Assembly (NCBI GenBank): GCA_009780245.1
Contig: WRAJ01000007.1
Span: 1-64,000 of the forward strand
Source: Turicibacter sp.
Lineage (GTDB): Bacteria; Bacillota_I; Bacilli_A; MOL361; Turicibacteraceae
Length of the DNA stretch: 64,000 bases
Reading direction: 5' to 3'
Position numbers and translations under genes: made by a program
Part shown: positions 1-8,456 of the stretch, one piece after another
How the letters are laid out: each line of letters opens with the position of its first letter
Position numbering within the stretch: the stretch's first letter is position 1
Notes under the pieces: model-generated
Databases searched by the model: none
Seen by the model: only the letters and a program-made list of their open reading frames with translations
What the model was told of the DNA's origin: nothing

Positions 1-210
1 CCAGTCACTGAGCCACCGGTCACTGAACCACCAGTTACTGAGCCACCGGTCACTGAGCCGCCGGTCACTGAACCACCAGTTACTGAGCCACCGGTCACTG
101 AGCCGCCGGTCACTGAACCACCGGTTACTGAGCCACCGGTTACTGAGCCACCAGTCACCGACCCACCGGTTACTGAGCCACCAGTCACTGACCCACCGAT
201 CACTGAGCCA
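1..210 (+). repeat. 15-bp tandem repeat encoding PVTEP stalk
   Basis: Fourteen in-frame 15-bp units encode P-V/I-T-E/D-P. Third codon positions vary between units (gtc/gtt, gag/gaa, cca/ccg) while the protein stays constant, which indicates selection on the repeat protein. The array continues beyond the left edge. Copy number in such stalks usually varies between strains. Confidence 0.9.
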
Positions 211-396
211 GAAGAGGACTACGAGGTGGAAGGTATGATGCCTGAGGTCGATCCAATCACCACGCAACCTGACCCTACACAGCCGCCAACATCTCGACTA
301 CCTCTAACAGGAACCATGACAGCCAATGTGATCCTCCTAATCGGAGCCGCTCTCGCAACCACTGGACTGTCCCTCGCACTAAAGAATAAAAAATAA
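1..396 (+). CDS. LPXTG-anchored surface protein, C-terminal part
   Basis: The reading frame is open from the first base, so the start lies outside the window; 131 residues are visible. It begins with 14 tandem five-residue PVTEP-type units, a proline-rich stalk thought to span the cell wall. An acidic linker follows, then the sortase signal LPLTG, a hydrophobic segment of about 18 residues and the basic tail KNKK. This is the classical sortase A sorting signal, so the protein is probably covalently linked to peptidoglycan. The functional N-terminal domain cannot be seen. A strong hairpin terminator follows the stop codon. Confidence 0.9.
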   Translation, partial: PVTEPPVTEPPVTEPPVTEPPVTEPPVTEPPVTEPPVTEPPVTEPPVTEPPVTDPPVTEPPVTDPPITEPEEDYEVEGMMPEVDPITTQPDPTQPPTSRLPLTGTMTANVILLIGAALATTGLSLALKNKK

Positions 397-420
397 ACAC
401 AATTACCTTATATTGCCACA

Positions 421-460
421 TCCCGAATCATTGATAGCTTGTCAATGACTCGGGATTTTT
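421..460 (+). terminator. Rho-independent terminator of surface protein
   Basis: A long stem (tcccga-tcattga paired with tcaatga-tcggga) is followed by five T residues, 25 bases after the stop of the LPXTG gene. Confidence 0.8.
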
Positions 461-578
461 CCATTTATAACAGGCTTCTGCGATATAAGGATAATCTTCA
501 AGCTCAGAACATAGCTTCCAGTGCACAAAAAATGCCCGCTACGTGATGAGCAGGCACCTTTTAAGGTTGTCACAAAAA

Positions 579-1040
579 TTATTCTTCTGATCTGTTATTT
601 CGAACTAGTAACACATCACACGATGCGTAATTGATAATGTTTGAAGACACACTGCCAAGCAGCAGGCGGTTAATGTGAGACTTATCATTTCGACCCGTGA
701 CGATTAAATCCACCTCGTAACCCGGCGCGATCGTATCCGCAATCGCAATCCCTGGCGCTGAACTATGCGTCTGAACAATCTCAACCACTTTGACCCCAGC
801 CGCAAGTGCCCCTTTCTTAATCTTCTCAAGAGGCTCATCCATCGAGTAAGAATGATCTTGAATCATGTGTGGCACCGTTAACATCCCCATCGTATCCACC
901 GAATTATAAATAACCGTGTTCTTCTTCACGTGGCACAAAATCAACGTCGAACCAAACGCCAACGCATGCCCGATCGCCTCCTTAGAAACCAAGTCCATAC
1001 ACGGCCCATTGTCAAGTGCAACTAAAATATTCTTATACAT
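579..1040 (-). CDS. Universal stress protein (UspA family)
   Basis: A 153-residue cytoplasmic alpha/beta protein of the single-domain UspA family. It begins MYKNILVALDNG, the typical first strand carrying the nucleotide-contacting Asp, and ends with the ATP-binding signature (TGRNDKSHINRLLLGSVS) and a DVLLVR terminal strand. The start was placed at the second Met because AGGAGG lies seven bases before it; the longer frame would put that ribosome site inside the gene. It is monocistronic with its own promoter. Family members bind ATP and aid stress survival; the exact role is unknown. Confidence 0.88.
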   Translation of the reverse strand: MYKNILVALDNGPCMDLVSKEAIGHALAFGSTLILCHVKKNTVIYNSVDTMGMLTVPHMIQDHSYSMDEPLEKIKKGALAAGVKVVEIVQTHSSAPGIAIADTIAPGYEVDLIVTGRNDKSHINRLLLGSVSSNIINYASCDVLLVRNNRSEE

Positions 1041-1082
1041 ATAAACGACCTCCTCTAACAAATAGTTATCTAATATAATATG

Positions 1083-1111
1083 ATTTTACCATAAAAGTAG
1101 TGCGTTTTCAA
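1083..1111 (-). promoter_or_regulatory. Promoter of the universal stress gene
   Basis: On the minus strand, TTGAAA (1111-1106), a 17-base spacer and TAAAAT (1088-1083) form a good vegetative promoter about 45 bases before the start codon. Confidence 0.7.
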
Positions 1112-1188
1112 TAATGAAATTGCAATCCCAAACACCTAGATCAAAACACTCTCGACAACCAAATTGAACGAGACCAACCCACACAAAA

Positions 1189-1284
1189 GGTATTGGTTTG
1201 AGGTTCTTTACGAGCTAAACCAATTCAACTTACCTTTTGCATAGCTAGCTGTCTGCTTCTCCAAAAGAACCTCAAACCAATACC
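1189..1284. repeat. 21-bp perfect inverted repeat with nested dyad
   Basis: Bases 1189-1209 are the exact reverse complement of 1264-1284, with about 54 bases between. Inside, caaaaggta near 1185 pairs with taccttttg near 1231, so alternative folds exist. No reading frame is present. The right arm touches copy A of the dispersed repeat. It may be the end of a small non-autonomous element. Confidence 0.6.
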
Positions 1285-1382
1285 CCAGTAAGCCAAAAGG
1301 CGCGCTCAGCTAAAGAGCACTAAACACCATCAATGACAAAAACAAACTAAATGTCGTATCAATCTGATCACCGAAAGGGCGC
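1281..1382 (-). repeat. Dispersed intergenic repeat, copy A
   Basis: Read on the minus strand, this matches copies B (25421 onward) and C (34406 onward). All run from GCGCCCTTTCGGTGA through CTCTTTAGCT to GCGCGCCTTTTGGCTT and GGGGTA. The middle part is more diverged than the ends. No coding frame is shared, so this is a non-coding mobile or structural element of unknown type. Confidence 0.7.
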
Positions 1383-1403
1383 ACCCCCGCAACGCTCCCC
1401 CAA

Positions 1404-1486
1404 AAAAACTACCAAGATGACACAGGAGGGTTAACGTACCGCTCACGTAATTCATCATACATCCAACCATCATCTACATCGCTCCA
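1404..1486 (-). pseudogene. 83-bp duplicate of the 3' end of the VanZ-like gene
   Basis: These 83 bases are identical to 9349-9431, which contain the last codons and stop of the VanZ-like membrane gene. Weaker similarity continues left to about 1374. The rest of the gene is absent here. The copy abuts a headless nitroreductase gene at 1487, marking a recombination or deletion junction. Confidence 0.85.
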
Positions 1487-1489
1487 GCG

Positions 1490-1771
1490 ATGTTCTTAAT
1501 TTTAAAGAAAATCGACGGGGGAAGTTATGCAACAAACGACTGTGGCGTTTTCCAACAAAACACGGTACTCGCCGCAACAAGCTTAGGCCTTGGCAACGTG
1601 ATCGTCGGCATGGTTGGCACCCCGTTTGCGCAAAGTGAAAAAGTAGCAGAACTAAAAGCCAAATTCAAATGGCCAGAAGGATACGAGTTCGGCATGGGAT
1701 TGCTCGTTGGGCACGCTGTGAAGGGTGTAGCACCTCATGAAGTCGATGAATCGAAGTTGACGGTGATTTAG
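1490..1771 (+). pseudogene. Truncated nitroreductase family protein
   Basis: The 93-residue frame contains only the C-terminal part of a nitroreductase (ATNDCGVFQQNTVLAATSLG, then GMGLLVGH near the end). Intact family members are about 170-220 residues with FMN-binding residues in the missing N-terminal half. No ribosome binding site precedes the ATG, and the upstream bases belong to a copy of an unrelated gene's tail. It was therefore decapitated by a rearrangement and is probably not functional. Confidence 0.8.
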
Positions 1772-1782
1772 TAAAGAAAAAA

Positions 1783-1825
1783 TGACGTTTCACTCGTTGA
1801 AGTGAGGCGTGAATTTTATTTTACA
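1783..1825 (+). terminator. Possible terminator of the nitroreductase remnant
   Basis: A stem of gacgtttcact with agtgaggcgt (including G-T pairs) is followed by attttatttt. It is weak but correctly placed 12 bases after the stop. Confidence 0.45.
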
Positions 1826-1974
1826 GCAATAAAACGTCTATTACTACAGAATGATGGTGAAATAAAATTATAACATATAATTAAAATGGATATTAATTTT
1901 AAATATTTGCAATAAAACGATTGACTTTTTATTCAGAGTGATGTATAATTGTAGTATCATTGGGTCGGTTTATG

Positions 1975-2325
1975 CCAAAGTTAACTTTGAAGAAGCTATG
2001 CCTTTTCTACAGCACCTCGGATTTTGTGAGTATCCTTAAACTCAAGAGAATCTCTGGTGAGAGCGAGATAAGCCCGCAAGTTTTTTGAGGATAAACGTAA
2101 AACATTCGTCAGAGATAGAAGAAGTACAAGGATCTGAGCAAAGTGTAACCCGTCTTGATTTCTGGGTGTTGGATTCAGTACGCTATTTCATGTTAAGATA
2201 AACAAATTTCATAGTAGGTAGAGGCAGACCACAAAAATAGTTAGGAATTTAAGTTTATCAGTGGTAAATTGTTTTTTACAATCTTCATAAATGTCTTGAA
2301 GAGAGAGTTGGATGTATATTGTCAT
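1975..2325 (-). pseudogene. Decayed DDE transposase (IS remnant)
   Basis: On the minus strand an AAGGAG site precedes an ATG at 2325 and a 38-codon frame resembling the start of an IS transposase (MTIYIQLSLQDIYEDCKKQF), which stops at 2209. Further down, another frame gives NLRAYPALTRDSLEFKDTH and IRGAVEKA, which resembles the late region of the same enzyme class near its catalytic Glu. The middle is deleted and the frames are broken. It is an IS relic upstream of the accessory locus; the exact family is uncertain. Confidence 0.6.
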
Positions 2326-2494
2326 GACAGTACGCTCCTTATTGAGATGTGGTTGATTGTTTTCTAACAGTTCAATTATAAACACAAATCTGTAAGGAAT
2401 TTTTGTTTTTTTATAAAATTAAACACATATTATCAAGGCTTTCGGCTTTCGCAATTGCCTAAATAGCTCAAAGGAGCATGAAAGGATGGTTTTT

Positions 2495-2944
2495 ATGAAA
2501 AAGTACAACAAATTTTTAGGATTATTTGTCGCTTCTATACTAGCTGCCACATTAGTGATACCAGTAATGGCAGCTACCTATGTTGGAAACGGCGAAATCG
2601 GTGTTTTCTTTACACAGGCTACTCGACCATTAATAGGTAATATCCGTGGGATTACTACTGTTTCACATCCATATGCTTGGGATGGGATTTCTAATAATGC
2701 CATTAGAGTCAGAACAAATGTCGCAAACCATAACAGTAATGGAAATTTGACATCTACTACAACTGGTGTAAGGCACGAAGAGATAGCGCACAACAATGGT
2801 ACTATTCCTAGAGGATTTACTCATTCAAGTGCTCAAACCATAGGAACATCAAGAAATGGGCAAGTTATTGGAATTGGTCAAAATAGAAGAGCGCATAATC
2901 AAGCTTGGCGTGGTGAAATAACGATAAGATCACAAACTTGGTAA
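2495..2944 (+). CDS. Small secreted protein of unknown function
   Basis: A 149-residue protein with a clear signal peptide: MKKYNK, a hydrophobic core, and likely cleavage after VMAA near residue 26. The mature part is about 120 residues, rich in Asn, Gly, Thr and His, lacks cysteine and probably folds as beta strands. The start was placed at the ATG preceded by AAAGGA eight bases upstream; an ATG nine bases earlier, with AAGGAG nine bases before it, is also possible. It is followed 41 bases later by a second secreted protein and then by FtsX-like permeases. It may be a secreted peptide or toxin handled by those transporters, but no family is recognised. Confidence 0.7.
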   Translation: MKKYNKFLGLFVASILAATLVIPVMAATYVGNGEIGVFFTQATRPLIGNIRGITTVSHPYAWDGISNNAIRVRTNVANHNSNGNLTSTTTGVRHEEIAHNNGTIPRGFTHSSAQTIGTSRNGQVIGIGQNRRAHNQAWRGEITIRSQTW

Positions 2945-2985
2945 GAATGAAATACGAAAGATTGACTAGGAAGGAGGTTTATATT

Positions 2986-3321
2986 ATGTTAAAGAAAATA
3001 ATCATTGGAATATTTTCATCGCTGATGTTGTTTGGTGGGATGTTTGCTCATTCACAAATATCAGTACAAGCATCAGTAGCTAGATGTATGACGGGTGGGC
3101 CAGTAAATACAGTCACTTTGAGAGTGTCACAACGAACTACAGCGATATTTTATGCTGATACTAATTCAGATGTTGTATTATTTGCTGGTACTCATGTGAC
3201 GCATAGAAGTGGTGATGTTCAGACTCGAAATTTTGATGGTGTTAGACATCAAAGAGTTATCTTTGGTGGACATTATGTTTGGGTAAGGCAATCACATTTA
3301 GCATCTGTTAATACTTGTTAA
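2986..3321 (+). CDS. Small secreted protein with two cysteines
   Basis: A 111-residue protein with a signal peptide (MLKKIIIGIFSSLMLF, cleavage probably after VQA near residue 33). The mature part is about 78 residues. It has exactly two cysteines, one near its beginning (ARC) and one as the very last residue (NTC), which suggests a disulfide closing the chain. The start is fixed by AAGGAGG eight bases upstream. It sits between another secreted protein and a permease. It is unrecognised; by position and size it could be a bacteriocin-like or signalling peptide, but this is inference. Confidence 0.7.
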   Translation: MLKKIIIGIFSSLMLFGGMFAHSQISVQASVARCMTGGPVNTVTLRVSQRTTAIFYADTNSDVVLFAGTHVTHRSGDVQTRNFDGVRHQRVIFGGHYVWVRQSHLASVNTC

Positions 3322-3348
3322 ATCAAGCAAAATTATTCTAAGTATATT

Positions 3349-3384
3349 GAAATTCTCCCTATTCATTTTGATAGGGAGAATTTC
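3349..3384 (+). terminator. Hairpin between secreted-protein and permease genes
   Basis: A near-perfect 14-bp stem (gaaattctccctat with atagggagaatttc) lies between the second secreted-protein gene and the first permease. There is no T-run, so it may limit rather than end transcription, or protect the upstream mRNA. Confidence 0.5.
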
Positions 3385-3412
3385 AACTTAAATCAATTAT
3401 AGGAGAGGCACT

Positions 3413-4927
3413 ATGTTTTTTTTAAAAAGAGCTTTAACAAGCGTCAAAAGGACTCCAGTTAAATCTATTGCTCTCTTCCTTTTGATTTTTATTTTAGGTT
3501 CGGTTGTATCAGGAGCAATTTCAGTAAGACGTGCAATTTATGCAACAGAATTCAACTTAAGAAGGAATATGCGTCCAGTTGTTATGCTTACAGTAGATTC
3601 TGATGCACGATATGAAGCATCGGTATTAGCAGGGGAGTATGTGGATGATGTATCTGTTTCTTTAGAGATTATTTATGAAATAGGTCAACTGCCTTATGTT
3701 GAATATTTTGATTATTCAATGTGGGTGCAAATGGAAAGTTTCGATTTAGATATTTGGTTTCCAGTATCACGAGAAGGAGTGTCACCATGGAGAGGGGTAG
3801 GAAGTGGCGGTGCTGACTTTGGTGAGCTATTTATGATGCGGGGAGTGTCACATTCTGAATTTATCGATATTAGACAAGGGTTCATTGAGGTAGTTGATGG
3901 CAGAAGCTTTACTGCAACAGAATTAGTGAATGGTGAGCCAGTTGCAGTTATTTCCCAATATTTAGCAGAGCAGAACGGACTAATGATTGGAGATATCGTT
4001 TATTTCGAGAATAATGTGTTTGATCTTGATATTTATCCTACCCTGAAATTTGCTTCTGAGGATTATGAGTTTGAAATCATTGGTCTATTCGAACTAGTTG
4101 GTGTCAATGGATTCGAATTAGGCAAATATGCAAGTAATTGGACTAGCACAGAAGCTAGAATGTTTGATATGATTAACCAAATCTATTTGCCCAATGCGAT
4201 TGTTAGAGAAGCTGATATTTTTAATAACTATCATCGTAATATACTTGCGGAACAACAAGGGTTTGGGTTTGAATGGGAAAGTGTCTATCGAACAGAGCCA
4301 ATTTTTGTTTTATATGATCCGTTAGAGCTTGAAGTGTTCAGAACAGCATCACAATCATTATTGCCAGGTTTTTGGATTCTAGATGATCCGTTAAATAGAT
4401 TTGAACCAATGTCCACTGCAATGGAGATGATACAAGCAATAGCGGACAGCATTTTGCTAACAGCAATTATAGCATCATTTTTTGTGTTAGGACTATTGAT
4501 TACTTTGTTTTTATATGATCGACGTCATGAGGTTGTGATTTATGTAGCGCTCGGTGAGAAAAAAACAAAGATCATTTGTCAAATTTTTACAGAAGTCATG
4601 GTAGTTGCAACATTAGCGACAACAATATCTTTATTCACAGGAACATTGATATCAGAGCGCTTATCACATCAACTATTACAAAATGAAATGGCTAGCATTG
4701 AAGTGGTACAAGGTATGGCATTTTCTTCAGATTCTGTAAATCGGCTAGAGTGGATGGGGTTTGCTCCTCCGATGGATGGAGAAGAAATGTTAAAATTTTA
4801 TGATTTTACAATTACAGGCATTACTATTCTGACATTCTATACTGTTAGCCTAATCACTGTAATTTTTTCAACGATTATCCCCACTATTTATCTAATTCGA
4901 CTGAATCCTAAAAAAGTATTGATGTAG
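3413..4927 (+). CDS. FtsX-like ABC transporter permease (paralogue 1)
   Basis: A 504-residue permease with the MacB/FtsX layout. One membrane helix near residues 17-38 is followed by a large extracytoplasmic domain of about 310 residues and three helices near 345-370, 395-420 and 465-495, ending LNPKKVLM. It is clearly paralogous to the permeases at 6232 and 13362: shared features are the N-terminal RTPVKSIALFLLIFILGSVV-type helix, the NLRRNMRPVV segment, DRRHEVVIYVALGEKK before the second helix, and the C-terminus. These permeases resemble the Vex1/Vex3 type. No ATPase is adjacent; the only one nearby is at 15078. AGGAGAGG precedes the ATG. Confidence 0.85.
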   Translation: MFFLKRALTSVKRTPVKSIALFLLIFILGSVVSGAISVRRAIYATEFNLRRNMRPVVMLTVDSDARYEASVLAGEYVDDVSVSLEIIYEIGQLPYVEYFDYSMWVQMESFDLDIWFPVSREGVSPWRGVGSGGADFGELFMMRGVSHSEFIDIRQGFIEVVDGRSFTATELVNGEPVAVISQYLAEQNGLMIGDIVYFENNVFDLDIYPTLKFASEDYEFEIIGLFELVGVNGFELGKYASNWTSTEARMFDMINQIYLPNAIVREADIFNNYHRNILAEQQGFGFEWESVYRTEPIFVLYDPLELEVFRTASQSLLPGFWILDDPLNRFEPMSTAMEMIQAIADSILLTAIIASFFVLGLLITLFLYDRRHEVVIYVALGEKKTKIICQIFTEVMVVATLATTISLFTGTLISERLSHQLLQNEMASIEVVQGMAFSSDSVNRLEWMGFAPPMDGEEMLKFYDFTITGITILTFYTVSLITVIFSTIIPTIYLIRLNPKKVLM

Positions 4928-4969
4928 GGGTATTCTGTACAATAATAAACATAAAAGAGGTGTTGCTTT

Positions 4970-6172
4970 ATGTATGTAGGAGAAGAGATGGCTGATATTT
5001 TTAATTCAAAATCCCCGAAGCCTAAAATTCGAATCATTCATATTATTATGGTAGTTTTAGTTATATTTATAATCTTTTTAATATTTGCCATTTACGGTTT
5101 TTTCAATCAATCGCAATCCCAATTTGAAGCGATGTACACCACTGGCGATGAAGATTTATTGACAATGATAGAGACTGCTCAATTCATAAACTCCAATCGT
5201 CAACCACAATCAACCGAGTATTTAGATTTAACTTTTATTTCGATTGTTGAAGATTATGCATTGCATGGTAGCCCTGGATTATTGGCGTGGTCAGGTACAG
5301 ATAGAGACGCCTTTATCGAGAGATCAGATTATTCATTTTTTTATGGTGATGGATTTTATGCTTTTGGTGGTATGCGACATGAAACACCACAAGATATTTT
5401 TTCAGTAGAAATTTCAAACGGTTATTCCTTTGACTTAAACTTATTGGTTAAGATATTTTATAATTACGAGGAAGTACCATTTCGTGTATTGGGGAACGAG
5501 GAATATAGCACTGAATTTATCTTCACACTACCTGCACTTTATGATGTTATGATTCCGGTCCAGCTGGATTCACAGTTACAGGTTAACGAACTTTTGAGTA
5601 GCCGATTGACTGTAGCGGTCTTCTTAGTTCCTGATTTGCATATAGCTGAATTTCCAGAATTTTTGGGTATGTTTAATGCAATGGCATTAAATTTCGAGAT
5701 TGATTATGGAAGTCATGAAAGAAAAATATTATTGCCGCCAAGCAATGTAGAAACTTTATCTATTGAAAATCTTTTTGCAGGGTTTATGATTAATAGTGAT
5801 CTTGAACCAACAGGACATACATTATATGTGCCACCTTATGTGATGAGGGTCAACCCTGGTGAAATCATTGACTTAAGCCTAATCATCAATGGGAATGAAC
5901 TTTTAAACTTAGAAGAAGTTGAAAGCTATCTAGTTATTTCTATGTTAGATTTTCATCAGATTCCAATGAATGGAGAACCATTTTTGCACATTTATACAAA
6001 TGATGAGTATGACATTGGCCAGCATACAAGGTTCACTATCATTGCACCAGAGGAGCCTGGGCTTTATGAATTCACTTCTTTTGTTGTGCCCAACCCAGCT
6101 CATTCTACACGAGATAGCAATTTCTTCTTGTTAGAATTTGGAATGAGGTTTACGATTGAAGTGTTTGAATAG
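4970..6172 (+). CDS. Single-pass membrane protein with large external domain
   Basis: A 400-residue protein. A short cytoplasmic N-terminus is followed by one membrane helix near residues 24-46 and about 350 extracytoplasmic residues with a beta-rich, Ig-like look and no cysteines. No known domain is recognised. GAGGTG seven bases before this ATG supports the start; an ATG at 4988 (MADIF) with AGGAG five bases upstream is an alternative. It lies between two paralogous permeases, with short gaps on both sides, so a role as sensor, chaperone or immunity partner of the transporter is plausible but unproven. Confidence 0.72.
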   Translation: MYVGEEMADIFNSKSPKPKIRIIHIIMVVLVIFIIFLIFAIYGFFNQSQSQFEAMYTTGDEDLLTMIETAQFINSNRQPQSTEYLDLTFISIVEDYALHGSPGLLAWSGTDRDAFIERSDYSFFYGDGFYAFGGMRHETPQDIFSVEISNGYSFDLNLLVKIFYNYEEVPFRVLGNEEYSTEFIFTLPALYDVMIPVQLDSQLQVNELLSSRLTVAVFLVPDLHIAEFPEFLGMFNAMALNFEIDYGSHERKILLPPSNVETLSIENLFAGFMINSDLEPTGHTLYVPPYVMRVNPGEIIDLSLIINGNELLNLEEVESYLVISMLDFHQIPMNGEPFLHIYTNDEYDIGQHTRFTIIAPEEPGLYEFTSFVVPNPAHSTRDSNFFLLEFGMRFTIEVFE

Positions 6173-6231
6173 ATTTTCAAGTGACAAATACTTTTGACAA
6201 CAAATTTTCACTTGGAATGTGAGGTGTTTCT

Positions 6232-7788
6232 TTGAAAAAATTTAAGCGCTCCATGATTCATATGCAACGTAACTTTGGAAAAACTGTTTTACTATTTTCT
6301 TTGATATTCGTGCTGTCAATATTATCAGCAAGTGCCATACAGGTTAGGCGCGCTGTTTTAAATACAGATGATAATTTGCGCCGCCAGCTTCCTGCAGTTG
6401 CAACAATTAGTCAAGATATAGAAGCACACCTGAACGCTGAAAGCGAGGCGGGTGTGGAAATTTCAATCGATGCAGTTCGAGCAGATTTGATTAGGGAAAT
6501 TGGTGAGCTTTCCTATGTGCGAACGTTTGATTATACAACATGGGGGCTTAACTTTTTTAGTAATGCACATATCAGGTCATTTGATCCTGAGCTGATTGAA
6601 AGTGGAAATTTGATAGATCATCAAAGTTTACTACTTCAAGGACTTAGCTTTGAGCAATTTATCTTAAAAGGTGTTCGCAATCCGCTTATTGTTGATATCG
6701 AAGCTGGCTTAATTGAACTAATTGAAGGGCGAACTTTTACTGAATTTGAAATCTATTCAGGATCTCATGTTGCTTTAGTCTCAGATGAGTTTCTTCAAGC
6801 AAATAGCCTACAATTAGGTGATATGCTGGTTTTAGACTATCGTATTTATCAAGAAGAATCTGGCAGCAGGGTTGTAGAAGAGCATTTCTCTGTGGAAAAT
6901 TTGCTGAAATATGAGGTTTTTGAGCTGGAAATTATCGGAGTTTTTGCTCATGAATTTTATCACGATGAAACTCCAGACTGGTTTTTAATCCAAACTCACT
7001 TTGATATTATCAATCGTATTTATGTTCCTAATGGCTTAATTGAATCAACCTTGGATCTATATGTAGAAGTTTTTTTGGAAACCAATCCTGAGCTGTTAGA
7101 AGAGTTTTTAGAAGCTGACGCCATCGAAGATATTATTCAGCACGAACATATGATTTTTCTTTTATACGATCCGATAGATTTGTTATCTTTTAGAAGTACT
7201 GCTCATGAAATTTTACCTGACTTTTGGGTTGTTAGTGATTTGTCAAATGCATATGGTGATATTTCTGCATCGATGGAACTATTAAGAGAGGTTGCTGATG
7301 GTGTGTTACTTGGTACAATCTTAGCTATGATATTAGTCGTTAGTTTATTATTTATATTATTTTCACATGAACGGCAACATGAGATTGGTATTTATCTAGC
7401 GTTAGGAGAAAAGAGAAAATCAATCATTGGTCAGATTCTATTAGAAGTAACTATCGCTTCCTTAGCTGCAATCTTTTTGGCATTAATCGTGGGAAACATT
7501 CTTGCAAGAGAAGCTTCAACTGCTATGATTAGGCATCATCTTGTAAATCAAACTGAGCAATCGCAATCGGGGATGAGGCAGTGGCAGTCACCTGAAATGC
7601 TAGGATTTCGATTTGAAATGACGCATGAAGAAATGCTAGAAAATTACAAGGTACATTTAGATATAACAACATCAGCGGTTTTTATTGGGATATCGTTTAT
7701 AGCTATTTCCATTTCAACTGTTGCTCCAATCATTTATATAACAAGGCTTGATCCAAAAAGTATTTTGTTACAAGGAAAGATTGGGTAG
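6232..7788 (+). CDS. FtsX-like ABC transporter permease (paralogue 2)
   Basis: A 518-residue permease with the same plan as its neighbour: a helix near residues 15-36, an external domain to about residue 345, three C-terminal helices and the end RLDPKSILLQGKIG. It shares the NLRRQLPAVATI segment and HERQHEIGIYLALGEKRKS before the penultimate helices with paralogues 1 and 3. The start codon is TTG, with GAGGTG eight bases upstream; no ATG gives a full-length protein. A stump of another copy follows directly, showing tandem duplication in this locus. Confidence 0.85.
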   Translation: MKKFKRSMIHMQRNFGKTVLLFSLIFVLSILSASAIQVRRAVLNTDDNLRRQLPAVATISQDIEAHLNAESEAGVEISIDAVRADLIREIGELSYVRTFDYTTWGLNFFSNAHIRSFDPELIESGNLIDHQSLLLQGLSFEQFILKGVRNPLIVDIEAGLIELIEGRTFTEFEIYSGSHVALVSDEFLQANSLQLGDMLVLDYRIYQEESGSRVVEEHFSVENLLKYEVFELEIIGVFAHEFYHDETPDWFLIQTHFDIINRIYVPNGLIESTLDLYVEVFLETNPELLEEFLEADAIEDIIQHEHMIFLLYDPIDLLSFRSTAHEILPDFWVVSDLSNAYGDISASMELLREVADGVLLGTILAMILVVSLLFILFSHERQHEIGIYLALGEKRKSIIGQILLEVTIASLAAIFLALIVGNILAREASTAMIRHHLVNQTEQSQSGMRQWQSPEMLGFRFEMTHEEMLENYKVHLDITTSAVFIGISFIAISISTVAPIIYITRLDPKSILLQGKIG

Positions 7789-7832
7789 GATCTTAAGATC
7801 GGACATGTAACACAATGTGGGTATTAGTCATG

Positions 7833-8027
7833 AGATGATGCTCTATGAGATGTTGGTAGCTTTTTGAATATTACGGCTTTTGAACCATAATATTCACTTT
7901 TGATACATCTCTTGACTTAGTAACGGTCGGATTGTTTTATGTGATTGGATTTGTTGCTGTTATTTTAGCAACGGTGATTCCGCTGATATATGTGACTTCC
8001 CTCAAGCCGAAGGAAGTATTACTGTAG
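7833..8027 (+). pseudogene. Remnant of a fourth FtsX-like permease
   Basis: From 7884 a frame without a start codon reads a membrane helix and the ending VTSLKPKEVLL, matching the last 45 residues of paralogue 3 (FDISISIETIGIFYAV onward). Slightly upstream, in another frame, EMMLYEMLVAF resembles the segment before the last helix. Everything N-terminal is missing and there is a frameshift. The gene is dead, left by duplication and deletion. Confidence 0.85.
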
Positions 8028-8091
8028 TATGAGATAAAAGAGATAGTTGTATGACAATAGTGATACGGGAGACCAGTAATAGATGACTCAT

Positions 8092-8432
8092 GTGAAAAAA
8101 GAGTTATTTATCCCAATGCAATTGGAAATGATAAGCATCGTATTTGGATCAATTGTTGTAATCGTGTTAAATCTTAATATACTGTTGGTGGGTCAATTGC
8201 TAGAGGTGGAAATGATGGATTTTCGCTTGATGCAATAAATGGAACTGTGAATGCTACAAGGCCTCAAATCAGAGGATATATATATACCTCTGTTTGGCGT
8301 GTAGAGGAGAGGAATAATGCTAATAATAATTTGATCAGATCGTGGAATGAAACGAGAGCAACAACTTCGAGGGTGTTTATTAGTCTTCGAAATCGAAATG
8401 GTTCATGTAATAATTTTTGTCAATTTAGATAA
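8092..8432 (+). pseudogene. Frameshifted small secreted-protein gene
   Basis: The first frame, from GTG at 8092, gives a basic start and a hydrophobic segment (IVFGSIVVIVLNLNILLVG) like a signal peptide, then runs out of frame. The next frame carries a mature-like region (GGNDGFSLDAINGTVNATRP onward) ending with two cysteines (GSCNNFCQFR) at 8432. Joining the two needs one frameshift near 8180. It looks like a third member of the small secreted set, now broken. A short version from GTG 8247 is possible but would lack a signal peptide. Confidence 0.5.
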
Positions 8433-8456
8433 TCTTGATATTGAGAGGCTGATAAT

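Noticed and set aside
8247-8432. Independent 61-residue gene from GTG
   Set aside because: There is no good ribosome site and no signal peptide; it is better explained as the second part of a frameshifted secreted-protein gene.
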